DNA of 64,000 nucleotides from Anadara kagoshimensis (Eukaryota; Mollusca; Bivalvia; Arcoida; Arcidae). A program made the translations under genes and the position numbers. This document shows positions 1 to 10,962 of the stretch, piece by piece. The stretch lies in contig CM037862.1 in assembly GCA_021292105.1 (NCBI GenBank), positions 34,251,770 through 34,315,769 on the forward strand. The letters are read 5' to 3'. The notes below the pieces were generated by a model. That model had not been told where the DNA came from. It saw only the letters and a list, made by a program, of their open reading frames with translations, and made no database searches. Each line of letters begins with the position of its first letter. Positions within the stretch are counted from its first letter, which is position 1.

Positions 1-353
1 GTAACAGTTGTTTAGATTTTTCTGATTTCGTGATAATCTTAATTGTTATGGCTGTTTCTAGACATTGCTTGGAATTGTTTTCGCAGAACTTTGTATTTTG
101 CAGCACCTGGTCGACGTTAAATGTCAAGCGATGTTCCGATTGGCGGGGTCAGTTTGCGCATTTTCAAAAACGAAGTTGTAAACAAACATGTACACTAGTA
201 TGTGCAATGGACAGAAAATAGACCCAAAACATTTGTTGATTTGTCTTTGTAAAATTTTAGACAGTAGGACAGAAAGTAGACGTAACGCAACCATGTGTAA
301 TCTGCAAAACGTTTTTCGCAGCAGCTCAAAGTGTACTTTTATATGTTGGAATG

Positions 354-357
<4 letters not shown>

Positions 358-386
<29 letters not shown>
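358..386. repeat. (GA)n microsatellite
   Basis: An uninterrupted run of about 14 GA dinucleotides. A longer GA tract of the same type lies at 1207-1254. Confidence 0.95.
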
Positions 387-388
<2 letters not shown>

Positions 389-737
389 GTTTACAAAACA
401 AATATATACTTGATTAGATTATTTCAAAACTAGGTCTCTCTTTTAATCATTATGTTGAGTGATTAATTTCTATTCAATTATTTCAGGAGAGATAATATGG
501 AAAACAGCGTAATTAGCTAATGACCGTAATATATCATAATTGACGCACTTTTAAGTGGTACTAGAGGTTTAACCTATGGTCTCATTCGGTGATACGAAAA
601 AGTGTAGCCCGTTCCTGTCTCCAGACATCATATCTGTTTTAATGACGTTGTCTTTTGAGATATTTGAATTACTTATTTTTTTCTGAATATTTCGGTGTCA
701 CTCGGGGCCAGGACGTTAAAAAAACTTGGTTAATTGA

Positions 738-761
738 TTTTTTTTTTTTTTTTTTTTTTTT
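738..761. repeat. Poly-T tract
   Basis: A run of about 24 T residues. It could be the A-tail of a retroposed SINE on the minus strand, since a degraded SINE-like block follows at 870-990, but the link is only an inference. Confidence 0.85.
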
Positions 762-1203
762 GTCGTTGAGGTTTTTCGATGATGAAATGAAATACTTTTA
801 GGCCCATGGAATATTGAAGCTGGATACCTTGTGATAGAAGATTTATATAACTTACAATATCTGGATTGAAGGGGAACCCTAACTTCCTGAAGAAAACCAC
901 CGAACTTCGACAAACGAACTGACAAACTTTCTTCAAATAGTCCGAGCGGTTACCGAACCTAGGGAGTGAGATTCGTTAGCATGTACTGGCTTTATACAAC
1001 TCGACCACCACCACCCCACCCCCTACGTGTTTGGTAGGTTGGGAAAAATAAAAGTAAAAAGTAATTTCCAAGCAAAAATGGCGCATTTAAAAGAAACTGG
1101 GGTACAAATGCAGATGTGCCGAAATGACATTTTGAAAGAATTTTTTCTGAAACAGAGTAACCTATATTGTCGATTTTAATTTCGGCTCGTTTTTCCAGCT
1201 TTC

Positions 1204-1206
<3 letters not shown>

Positions 1207-1254
<48 letters not shown>
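1207..1254. repeat. (GA)n microsatellite
   Basis: About 23 GA repeats with a single interrupting GC near 1247. Confidence 0.95.
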
Positions 1255-1397
1255 TACTATTTTTACCAATCACGTTTACTCTAATGACACATAAGGGTAT
1301 TGATACGGTTTTTTGAAAATGTGCCATAGTAAAAACACGCACCAATTTGAAAATAAATGTATAATTCCTATATATACAAAATGACAGATACTTAATA

Positions 1398-1401
<4 letters not shown>

Positions 1402-1453
<52 letters not shown>
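1402..1453. repeat. (TA)n microsatellite
   Basis: A run of about 25 TA dinucleotides. It produces an artefactual Ile-Tyr repeat in short open frames, which I do not treat as coding. Confidence 0.95.
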
Positions 1454-1454
<1 letters not shown>

Positions 1455-3031
1455 TGGGGACACTTAGTCTCAATAAATGTTTCGTTAATATTTTAATATT
1501 TTTTTCCATTTTGTTTTATTATCATTTATAGTATTATTATTTTTAAATTTAAATATTTAAATTAATATATTTTTTCCAGTCTAAGGGTTTCCAAAGTTCA
1601 ATGCATCGAGACACGTATACTAAACAATTTTTAACTTAAAAGAAATGTGACAAAGTACTTTAATTATTAGATTCATCACAATAACAACCGGACGTAAAAA
1701 CTTGATCCGAACGGAACAGATATTTAAACAGCCCGGATGTAAAATTTTATGAATGATTTCTTCGATGTATAAAAAGAGTAGCTAGCCGCGTGGGGATTTA
1801 TTTACTATAAAATCGACACTGTCCTAATGAAAACGTTTATGAATGGTTTTTAATGTGAATATGAGACTGGTCTCGTTGAGATACGTTTATTGCCACAAAA
1901 TATCGATACAGCTTGTATTATACTAGAGAATAGTAAATGCATTCCCCACTACTACTAGTTTCTCTTGATTTCATTTCTTAATATCGATTCAGTAATACAA
2001 CATACTGTATTTTCATTTTGCAATAGTCTGAAAAAGATCGAAGATCGTACGATATCCGTGTGAAAATAGAACATGTCTAATGCAGTCAGGCTTAGTAGAT
2101 ACACATTACCTCAAGGTGTTTAGTCATCTCCATATATATTTACATGTATAGTATATATATGTACATACTACCGGTGTAAGACATTTACTTCGCTTCTTAT
2201 AGTCCTTATAACCAACCATGGCAAATGTACATATATATACATATATACTAAATGTATACTCATAAGAAATAGGAATCAAAATTCACATCAGGTGTGCCAG
2301 TGTTAAAGTTATGGATTTTTTACACCTGAGGGACTTGCAGGTAAAACTATTTTTCAGGTGTTTTTATATTTATACAAATTTTAACTATCAGTATTTCTGC
2401 ATCGCTAAGAAAATAGTTAATTGATCATCTTTTACCTGTCGTCACGACAGGGTTTTGTTTTAAGGCAATAATATTTTTTGACGTAAATTTATAATAAATA
2501 ACATTGCGTTTTTATATATTGGAATTTATACTTTGTTATATATCACCTTAACTTATAAATGCTTGTTATTATTATGACGCATAATTACTTAAAACACTTT
2601 AGTTCACATTTACACGTGGCTGTTTTTTCTTTGCAGGTAAATGTTTACTTTCAATCCATATAGCGTTGAGGCTTTGCTTACGAGAACAATAAGCAAGGTC
2701 TCAGTAAGCTAACTTTGCTGTACGTCTAGTTTCACCAGAGCAGATATTATGTCTGTGCAATGCAGACAATTTTAAGGATTTACATGGGAGAAAAGTCGGA
2801 GATATCGCTGTAACACTCCGAGAGATACTCTAACTTCTCACATGGTAAGTATATATATATATATATATATCTAAATGTTTAATCACGTCCTTTTGACTTT
2901 TGACCCCCTTTTTAATATTAAATATATCGAATGTTCGCTGGGAGGATTATATGCTAATGAGGAGCATAAAGCACTTGAAGGGGGAGAGATGAGATAATGT
3001 ACATTCATGTGATGTAGTAATTAGGCCTTAT

Positions 3032-3052
3032 CCAATCGGAGAGCATATAAAC
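3032..3052 (+). promoter_or_regulatory. Candidate CCAAT and TATA motifs upstream of KLF15-like gene
   Basis: A CCAAT motif lies at 3032-3036 and a TATA-like catataaac at 3044-3052, about 260 bases before the start codon. If the TATA box is used, transcription would start near 3075-3085. The spacing between the two motifs is shorter than usual. An alternative reading is that this block lies inside a 5' UTR intron: a strong donor (catg/gtaagt at 2844/2845) and an acceptor (atttcag ending at 3203) would remove 2845-3203. The sequence does not separate these two models. Confidence 0.4.
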
Positions 3053-3310
3053 AGCCACGATCCGAGAACTGTTGCCTTAAGTAGTAACTTTCTTCCCTAC
3101 ATAGTAGATGGCTTTAATTCATCTTTACAGTGCATATATATATTTATCAGTTATGAGTCCATAAGTCTATTGTAGTTTGTTTATATTTATCATATAATTT
3201 CAGTGTCATCCTTGTCAGTCAGCGATTTATAGGCATTTAATGTTTGCTGCAGACGATATATTGACAATCGATCGCTAGCAGACGACGTAAAACTCAAACT
3301 GCCGCCAAAT

Positions 3311-4240
3311 ATGGAAGATTTTCTTCCTCTTTGCTCCAGTCTAGAACGAGAGCAATACACGCTACAGAGACTTAACTCAGCGGGTGAAGAAACCGATGGA
3401 AGCCTCGAAAACAGAAGTAATAGTCCGTCCAGTGTATGGAGTATGGAGAGCATGGATGATGAAGTGTACCTTGAATATCTGTTTTCACAAGGACTTGCCG
3501 ATTCCATAGAAAAACCTAGTCCAGTTAGCCCGGAAATAGTGAATACTAGTAGTGCCAAAATAAGTTCCTTCTGTGATTCTTACTGCAATAGTATGTTCGG
3601 AGCTGACTCTGATACGAGTAGCGACGGCTGTGACGAAGTATTTACTTGTGAAAAATCTACCGTCGAAGGAGATTTTGTGGTACTAGGTGTTGGGCTTCAG
3701 AACCTTATGCAGCAAACTGCCAACAAACAAGGCAAGCCAGATATTGAACACCCTGGCCAGGAACTTACAATTGATTTTCCAAGGAATAATTCACTACTAA
3801 AGAATTACAAAGGATACAATAGGAGTTATCTAAACAGACAAACGTTGACGTTTTCCACAACCAATGCTTTATTAACGCAAGCAAGTCTACTTAATGCGGT
3901 CAAAGTTAGGACGGTCAAATCGAATGTTAGTCAAAGAAATGTTAGTTCTAATAAGGATAAAAGCCTAGAGGAAAAAATATATCATTGTACCTATGCCGGT
4001 TGTAATAAAGTTTATAGTAAAAGTTCACACCTCAAAGCGCACCTTCGACGCCATACGGGGGAGAAACCGTTCGAATGTACTTGGCCCGGATGTGGATGGA
4101 GATTTTCCCGATCGGACGAGCTTGCAAGGCATAAACGTTCTCATTCAGGAATTAAACCATATCAGTGTAAAATTTGTGACAAACGTTTTTCTAGATCAGA
4201 CCATTTATCAAAGCATTTGAAAGTTCACCGGAAAAGGTAG
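3311..4240 (+). CDS. KLF15: KLF15-like Krüppel-like transcription factor, three C2H2 zinc fingers
   Basis: A 309-residue nuclear DNA-binding protein of the SP/KLF family, expected to bind GC/CACCC-box DNA. Three C-terminal C2H2 fingers lie at about residues 224-248, 254-278 and 284-306, with the 25-25-23 residue spacing of KLF/SP proteins and TGEKP-type linkers. The details match KLF15 rather than other KLFs: [18 protein letters not shown] in finger 1, [16 protein letters not shown] in finger 2, the SGIKPYQC linker, and [12 protein letters not shown] at the end (human KLF15 has SGVKPYQC and SDHLSKHIKVHR). An N-terminal acidic stretch with [11 protein letters not shown] (about residues 53-63) resembles the DSILDFLLSQ block of vertebrate KLF15. 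The start ATG has A at -3 and G at +4. The whole reading frame is uninterrupted, so all three fingers sit in one exon. The C-terminal tail ends three residues after finger 3. Family assignment is secure; orthology is from recalled motifs. Confidence 0.93.
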   Translation: MEDFLPLCSSLEREQYTLQRLNSAGEETDGSLENRSNSPSSVWSMESMDDEVYLEYLFSQGLADSIEKPSPVSPEIVNTSSAKISSFCDSYCNSMFGADSDTSSDGCDEVFTCEKSTVEGDFVVLGVGLQNLMQQTANKQGKPDIEHPGQELTIDFPRNNSLLKNYKGYNRSYLNRQTLTFSTTNALLTQASLLNAVKVRTVKSNVSQRNVSSNKDKSLEEKIYHCTYAGCNKVYSKSSHLKAHLRRHTGEKPFECTWPGCGWRFSRSDELARHKRSHSGIKPYQCKICDKRFSRSDHLSKHLKVHRKR

Positions 4241-5559
4241 CTTACATTCAGATTAGGAACTAACCAATTTTCATATCCATTGATGGACCGGAACCGGAAG
4301 GAAGTGGAATTAAATGAAATCCGACATGAAACATTTCGGGGATGCGAATTATTTAAAACGGGATGCAACTAATTTCTATAAGTGCCAATCATAAAATTGT
4401 TGTGTTTTAGGGATATTTGTTTTGTTTTCATTGTGTAAATGTGATTCGCTTGCTTTTAGCAGCAAAAATTAAGGAAAAAGAACAAAAGTGATTTTTTTTC
4501 AATTATTGATCACGTGATAATTGATGGATTTAATCAGGTAATTATGTGTTTGATTGATTGCTAGATTTGATTGAAATGACAGTATTGGATTTGTAGGGGT
4601 TTTTTTATTCGCCAAAGCCAGATATAATTATGAATGATGGATGAAGAGGATCAATAGAGATATATTGATGTAGCTTTTTTTCTCCGTCAGCTCCGTTAGA
4701 TTGATGTAACTTTATTATAGACTTAAGTTATGTCTGTTTACGAAAAGACGGCTGATATATCATATGTTCTTTTAAAAAACAGTTGGGCCTGTCGAAATTT
4801 TCAGATCCTTTTTATTTTGAGATCCCGACCTCCAAAATAGATAATAACTCTTTTAATACTATTTGAGTAAATACATTTGTTTCAACTCTGTATGATTAAG
4901 ATGCAATGTCAATTTTAACAAATTTTTCAAACAATATACAAAAGACATTTGCATTAGTACTTAGACCTTAATTATTTAAATGTAAATAATGCCAGAGAAA
5001 TGAACACAAAAATGAAAGTTCTAAGAAACTTTAAATGTACAGTATTGCACTTTCAGCACAAATTCAGAAAAAAATATAAAAAAAATTATTGCACCGAAGT
5101 TAAAACTTTAAATTTTAAATTTAAAGCAAATTCATTTTAATTTCCATATAAGGACTTTATTTATCAGCTGATCTATCAATATATTATCTATATGATTGGG
5201 GGTATAGGTACCAGTGTAGTGTTATCTCGTTCAAGCCCTGGGATGATCAAAGTCTGTATCAATCTAGATATGGGGGTCCAGTTAAACCCTCACGTGCATA
5301 GATGTGGTTTTGCAAGTTCGAACTCATCATCAAACTTATTTCAAAATGTGCTGGTCACATATGTTGAACTATATACATTACATATATATACATATATCAT
5401 GATTGACTGACGTGTGCACATATGTGTACTCTGTATGTATGCACTCATGCATTTTTCTCCCCTCAGTATATTTGTCTTAAGTAAATAAGCGTACTGTATG
5501 AACTTATGTACACATAGTGAAAATGAAACATTGAATGCCTCAAGTCAGTAGTAGTTAAC
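4241..5559. other. 3' flank of KLF15-like gene
   Basis: Presumed 3' UTR followed by intergenic sequence. It is AT-rich with no supported gene. I found no canonical AATAAA within the first several hundred bases after the stop codon, so the mRNA end is not placed. Confidence 0.5.
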
Positions 5560-5562
5560 ATA

Positions 5563-6186
5563 CACTAGAAGGGGGTTTTACCGGAATAATTGCGAAAATC
5601 CGGAATAAACCAAATTGATCCGGAATAATCAGGTAAAGTCCGGAATAAACCGGTAAAATCCAGAATAATCAGGCAAAATCCGGAATAATCAAGCAAAATC
5701 CGGAATAATTGGACTATTTTGTTACGGTAACTTTTCCGTAATCTAAAAATTACGGTAAGTGTCTGATTATTCCGGAAAATGACTGATTATTACGGAAAAA
5801 GTCTAATTATTCCGGCAAATGTCCTATTATTACGGGAAATTTTCTAAAAAATAATATTTTTTTTAAAAAAAATTACCGTAATAATTGGACATTTGCCGGA
5901 ATAATTAGATTTTTACCGTAATAATCAGTCTTTTACCGGAATAATCAGACAAGTTACCGTAATAATCAGACACTTGCCGGAATTTTTAGAATCCGTAAAA
6001 TTTACCGTAAAAATATTCTTATTATTCCGGATTTTGACCAATTATTTCGGATTTTGTCCGATTATTTCGGATTTGATCTAAAAATTCCGGAATTGATCTA
6101 AATATTCCGGATTTTCGCAAAGATTACGGAAAGTGTCTTACTATTCCGGAATTTCGCAATGATTCCGGTAAACCCTCCTTCTAGTG
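5563..6186. mobile_element. Non-autonomous foldback element with CACTA ends
   Basis: A 624-bp element. The ends are inverted repeats of about 45 bp, beginning CACTAGAAGG on the left and ending CCTTCTAGTG on the right. The trinucleotide ATA flanks both ends (5560-5562 and 6187-6189), which fits the 3-bp target duplication of the CACTA (En/Spm) superfamily. The interior is almost wholly built from short variants of CCGGAATAAT and ATTACGGTAA in both orientations, so the two halves fold back on each other around an AT-rich centre near 5850-5870. No coding sequence is present, so it would have relied on a transposase supplied elsewhere. Superfamily assignment rests on ends and target size only. 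Confidence 0.75.
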
Positions 6187-6189
6187 ATA

Positions 6190-7747
6190 CTTGTCATGGA
6201 TGTCACAAATCGTCTCCATTTCACATTTAGAAGAAGCATTTTATATGTCTAGGTATATATGTCTCACTCGTCCCCCTCCATTTAATAACATTTTTATCTA
6301 CAATCGGGGACAAACATAAGAAGGGAAAATATTATTTTTAGATATATGTACATAAAAAAGGTATTCTGCCAAGTGATGATAAAAAAACCCGAAGTTGTTG
6401 AATATATATATAACTTTTGCTTTAATATCCCATTTACCTACGTTTTGTTATTATATTTCCTTTTAAGATAAATTGTTAATTAAATGAATAACTTGTTTGT
6501 TTATTTGTTGATTTTGTCTGGTTATTTACAACCATCTTAACTTAAACTAATCTATTATAAAACCAGTTGATTTCAATCCTTAGTTTCGTAGTTCATCATG
6601 CTTCAGTAGCACCTGGATAACTTTATTATAAAGCGCTAATTGCAGTCCGTATAACTCGTATTTCATAGTCTATCAAACATTTTTATACGGTTTTAATGTC
6701 AGTTTCGCATCACTTGTTTTACCTATTTGTGTCTGCCGATGAGCATTTTATCTCTACTGAAATGAACATCTGATGAATAAACATCACTGAAGATCAATCA
6801 CCGTTGCAGGTCGATGGATTTCCGGTTGCGTTCAAATGTTTCTTTGGTTACCCCAGAAGCAGTCAGAAGTTATCCGATTAACACTTAAGCTGTATTAGCT
6901 GGGGATATGTTCCACGTTTATTATTATTACAACGCACTTAGAGAGAATTACGCACTTTAAATCACATGCGACATAGTTTTAGATTTCCTTTATTTTCTAC
7001 ACATGCGTTATATACAGGTGTTTTTGATGACTATTTACTAAGGATTGTAATTAATATAGTGTAAGAGTCGTATAAATCATCATGGTGATTCTAGCTTCAT
7101 TTTTACTATCCTATTAGGATATATACAGTGTCATATACTAAAAAAATTTACAATTTTTTTAAAACGTTTTATGAAATAATGCATTCAACAGTAAGCATAT
7201 GACAATTGCTTTTGAATGTATTATTTAACAAAATTCAAAAATGGCACGTGACAACATGTCAAAACAAAACAATTTTCCGACGGTACAACTAAGTCGTCGT
7301 TGAAGTTAGCGGCACAATCTACAATGAATTTGTGATTTATTTTATAAACCTTTAGTGACAACATGTCAAAACAAAACAATTTTCCGACGGTACAACTAAG
7401 TCTTCGTTGAAGTTAGTGGCACAATCTACAATGAATTTGTGATTTATTTTTTAAACGCTTAATTTTCATTTAAGTGAAACGCATTGGTTAAAAGCAATGT
7501 AACAAAAAAGCTTGAAATATCTTTGAAATGAATTATCTTAAGTTTTTTGCCAAATCTGAAAAGAGTGATAGACAGATTAGTGTGATGTCATCACTAGGTA
7601 AATGTGTGTCTGTAGCGTATTGATTACTGAATAGTACAAAAAGGAAATATAAATGATAGCCAGTTTGCCTAATGGTCAAAGTGAAACTTAATTCATCATG
7701 ATGGTTTATATGACTCAACCTATTTTAAAGCTAAAATGTCTAATTAT
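6190..7747. other. Intergenic stretch
   Basis: No gene is seen. It is AT-rich and includes one tandem duplication, listed separately at 7248-7463. Confidence 0.5.
7248..7463. repeat. Tandem duplication, two copies of about 107 bp
   Basis: Two head-to-tail copies start at 7248 and 7355 with gtgacaacatgtcaaaac. They differ at only a few positions (for example gtcgtcg versus gtcttcg), so the duplication is recent. No coding or structural role is apparent. Confidence 0.9.
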
Positions 7748-7749
7748 TA

Positions 7750-7825
7750 CAGTCAAACCCGTCTTTAAAGGCCACCCAAGGGAACCAGTAAAAGTGGTCT
7801 TTATGGACTGGTCACAGTGTTGGCC

Positions 7826-7898
<73 letters not shown>

Positions 7899-7998
7899 GT
7901 TCAATAACATGAATGAAGAACAATTGGGATACAATTCGACTGGTCTTTATAAGGACATGGTCCTTATATAGAGGTGACCTTTAAGGCAGATTGGACTG
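7750..7998. mobile_element. MITE family 2 copy (CAGTCAAACC ends, TA flanks), with expanded AT tract
   Basis: Starts CAGTCAAACCCGTC and ends GATTGGACTG. TA flanks it at 7748-7749 and 7999-8000. The interior has inverted blocks reading ataaaggccac and gtggcc. TA flanks and CAGT termini suggest a Tc1/mariner-type MITE. This copy carries an (AT)n expansion at 7826-7896 that other copies lack. Confidence 0.8.
7826..7896. repeat. (AT)n microsatellite inside a MITE
   Basis: About 70 bases of nearly pure AT, with short phase breaks, expanded from the tatatacagg portion seen in sister MITE copies. Confidence 0.95.
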
Positions 7999-8573
7999 TA
8001 TTGTTAAATCGTATAGTGAGTGGGTGCCAATGATAGTACCATAATATGTCTTCCAAAAGGTTAGGGAAATTTGTTCATCCTTCAGGCCGCACAATCTGTA
8101 TTTTCATGATGACAATGATCTAACACAAATAAGTATATTTTAAATCTGCGTTAATGGTGTTTTTGTACAAGTGTTCAGTATCCGGCCATTCAAAGCTTCG
8201 TTAACTTTACTACTTGATTTATGAAATAAGTGTATCTTGTACTAGAATATAATTATGCGCTTCTGTTCAAAAGTTGAAACATACGATTACTGTTATAATA
8301 GAATTCATGTAGGTGAAAACTGTTTCTATAACACATGATTGGCTGTTGAACTTAAGTTACATTTTGAATTTTCACTAACCGTTTAACAAACTTAACGAAA
8401 CATTGAACAGCTCAACCTTTAAGGCTATCGTTTAAAGATCAGATGCATTTCAGTTGACCTTTTAAAAGTACATGTAATGCTATTGATTCATTCACATATT
8501 CTATTAGAGTATATTGGCTAAAGTTTACGGACATGACACATGCAATACGATACGACTCCCAACTAAATACATT

Positions 8574-9195
8574 GGTCGAGTAGCTAAGGTGTTAAATTTC
8601 AACCTAAGGACTCCTTACCGCTGTGGGTTCGTGTTCGATTCCAACTAAATACACAGGTCGAGCTGGTCGAGTAGCTAAGGTGTTAAATTTCAACCTAAGG
8701 ACGCCTTGCTGCTGTGGCTTCGTGTTTGATTACAACTAAATACATAGGTCGAGCTGGTCGAGTAGCTAAGGTGTTAAATTTCAACCTAAGGACTCCTTGC
8801 TGTTGTGGCTTCGTGTTCGATTACAACTAAATACACAGGTCGAGCTGGTCGAGTAGCTAAGGTGTTAAATGTTAACCTAAGGACGCCTTGCTGCTGTGGC
8901 TTCGTGTTCGATTACAACTAAATACATAGGTCGAGCTGGTCGAGTAGCTAAGGGGTTAAATTTCAACCTAAGGACTCCTTGCTGCTGTGGCTTCGTGTTC
9001 GATTACAACTAAATACACAGGTCGAGCTGGTCGAGTAGCTAAGGTGTTAAATTTCAACCTAAGGACTTCTTGCTGCTGTGGCTTCGTGTTCGATTACAAC
9101 TAAATACATAGGTCGAGCTGGTCGAGTAGCTAAGGTGTTAAATTTCAACCTAAGGACTTCTTGCTGCTGTGGGTTCGTGTTCGACCGCAAGTGAA
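8574..9195 (+). repeat. Seven tandem 91-bp units derived from a SINE tRNA-like head
   Basis: Units start at 8574, 8665, 8756, 8847, 8938, 9029 and 9120, an exact 91-bp period. Each holds a tRNA-Ser/Leu-like A-box region (ggtcgagtagctaagg) and a B-box-like gtgttcgattac. Divergence between units is a few percent. The last unit runs directly into a SINE-like body (9196-9470), so the array looks like tandem amplification of the SINE 5' head. Confidence 0.85.
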
Positions 9196-9470
9196 TAGAG
9201 GTTTCCTTGCTATATGTCTTTACTGGATAGCTGGTGGTCTGTGTTTAGGTGCGATATTGAGGGCAGTGCATTAACTAGCACTGTATTATCAAGACCCTCA
9301 TAAGTGTACACTTGTACTCAGCAGATCAGAAACACTTGCACCATATGAACTTGTGTTTAGTTTAATCCTCGCGACTAATAAGATAAAAACAATCTGTGTC
9401 ATCACGAATAGCTGAAAAAATGCTGATGTGACGTTAAACGACATTTAACCAACCAACCGACTAACAAACA
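9196..9470 (+). mobile_element. SINE body and tail following the 91-bp head array
   Basis: The last head unit continues as a unique body and ends with a tail containing gacgttaaacgacatttaac followed by (accaacc)-type short repeats. This order (tRNA-like head, body, simple-repeat tail) is that of a tRNA-derived SINE on the plus strand. Confidence 0.65.
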
Positions 9471-10571
9471 AGCCAGCAACGAGCTACTGTTAACAATTCT
9501 CAGAATCGGAAAACGATTAGGTGACTGTGATTTGGTTTTGTCATATCTCGATGACTTATTTGTTTGTGGTTTGCGTATAACCAAATGTTATATTAGAGTG
9601 GGTTGCTCATTCCCATTTCAATATAATTCGGAGAAAACGAAAACAGGAAATGATTATGTGGTTTAAATATTGTCATCATTTCATAAAGAATGAATATTTG
9701 TGGTTTGTCTTACCAAGGGCATGGTCCGTAGATCGCTATATGCCACACCTATTGAAATCCAACTAGTAAAAACAAGTGGTATAAGCTTAGCCAGCTGAAT
9801 ATAAATTTCATCATCTTAACCAACCAAGTGCTATGTGAGGTCCATTTACAAATCACCACTAAAAATTTAATTCTTACCGAAAAAGGCTTTATGTGACTGA
9901 ATAAAGCTATTTTGGACATTCCTGTGAAAATGATTTTCCAAATTTTTGATATAGAACTTAAAAAGAAAGGGGTTACAAAAGGAACTCTTGCAAATATTTC
10001 ATAATTTTTTTTAAATACTATAAAGATAATTAATTACTTCTTGTCCATCAAAGTAATATGTAAACTTTTCATCATACATGTAAATTTTTACAGGTTTTGG
10101 CTTATACAAAAGGTATCCCGGATTTTCACTAATCAAATGGTTAAGCTAATGGGCCTTTGAACAACCAGTGCCTGGTGTTTCGTTTCGGAAAAAAGGTACC
10201 TCGGGTTTTTACTATAATCAAATTGTTTTGAACAACTAGTACCTGGTAATTCGTTTCGAAAAAAACCAATTGATTGTGGTTAGGTTACTAGTTCTTGTTA
10301 TTTTCACAATGAATACATGTGGTTATCTTATTACCATATTACAAAAATTGCATTTGTCAAACTCGATATTAGTATTCATAGACGGTCGTTCGTTTTTATC
10401 CTTTACTTAAATATGCGCTTCTCTAGTTTACTCAAGCCAATCAATAAATCGATCTGTATCTAATCAAAATGTATTACTTGGCTGAGCTAAGATACAGACG
10501 AAGCAGCACCGGGACAAACATAAGTGTACACTTCTATCCGGGATTATTATGTCTTAAGCATTGCTAGAGTA
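9471..10571. other. Intergenic stretch
   Basis: No gene is seen. A degenerate tandem duplication of about 80 bp is visible at roughly 10112-10265, with repeated acctggtnnttcgtttcg blocks. Confidence 0.45.
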
Positions 10572-10778
10572 CAGTACTGACATGTCCAAAGTTTAACACT
10601 GCGCTAACGAAAAGGGGTCAAAACTCGGCTGCAGGGTGGTCTAGAATTGGAGTGCTGGTAGCTGAAATGCTACCGAGTTTTAGACAGCAGTTTCCGACAT
10701 ATAGACAAATAAGGTCCGAATTGAGACGCCGATTCGAATTTGTTATCTTGGAGTTAAACTTATGACAGGTCTGTACTG
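10572..10778. mobile_element. MITE family 1 copy (CAGTAC... ends, TA flanks)
   Basis: Left end CAGTACTGACATGTCC, right end GACAGGTCTGTACTG, flanked by TA on both sides. Inside the ends are gtttaacactgcgctaacg and the partial inverse. It is about 207 bp and non-coding. CAGT termini and TA flanks suggest a Tc1/mariner-type MITE. Confidence 0.8.
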
Positions 10779-10785
10779 TAGTTAT

Positions 10786-10962
10786 GTTACGTCCAATTTA
10801 GTTAGTGTTCTTTAATGTCCAGTTTTTGTTACGTGCATACATTTGTCACGAAAAGACTGGACCAATTCGCAATGTTACGTCCAATTTAATTAGTGTCCTT
10901 TAATGTCCAGTTTTTCTTACGTGTATCCATTTTACACGAAAAGACTGGACTAATCCGCAATC
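10786..10962. repeat. Tandem duplication, two copies of about 88 bp
   Basis: Copies begin with gttacgtccaattta at 10786 and 10874 and end with cgaaaagactggac. Each copy contains gtccagtttt near its middle and actggac near its end, so each could form a hairpin. Confidence 0.85.

Larger units (their letters stand above)
1..2840. other. Gene-poor flank upstream of KLF15-like gene
   Basis: I see no coding region here. The stretch is AT-rich and holds GA, poly-T and TA tracts, which are listed separately. Around 870-990 the text (a gaagaaaaccaccgaac motif followed by agtccgagcggttaccgaac) resembles a degraded SINE with a tRNA-Ser/Leu-like head on the minus strand. Short open frames in this stretch carry no recognisable domain and run through low-complexity sequence. 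Confidence 0.6.

Noticed and set aside
3190..3558. 122-residue open frame on the minus strand
   Set aside because: It is antisense to the N-terminal part of the KLF15-like gene and has no recognisable domain or codon bias.
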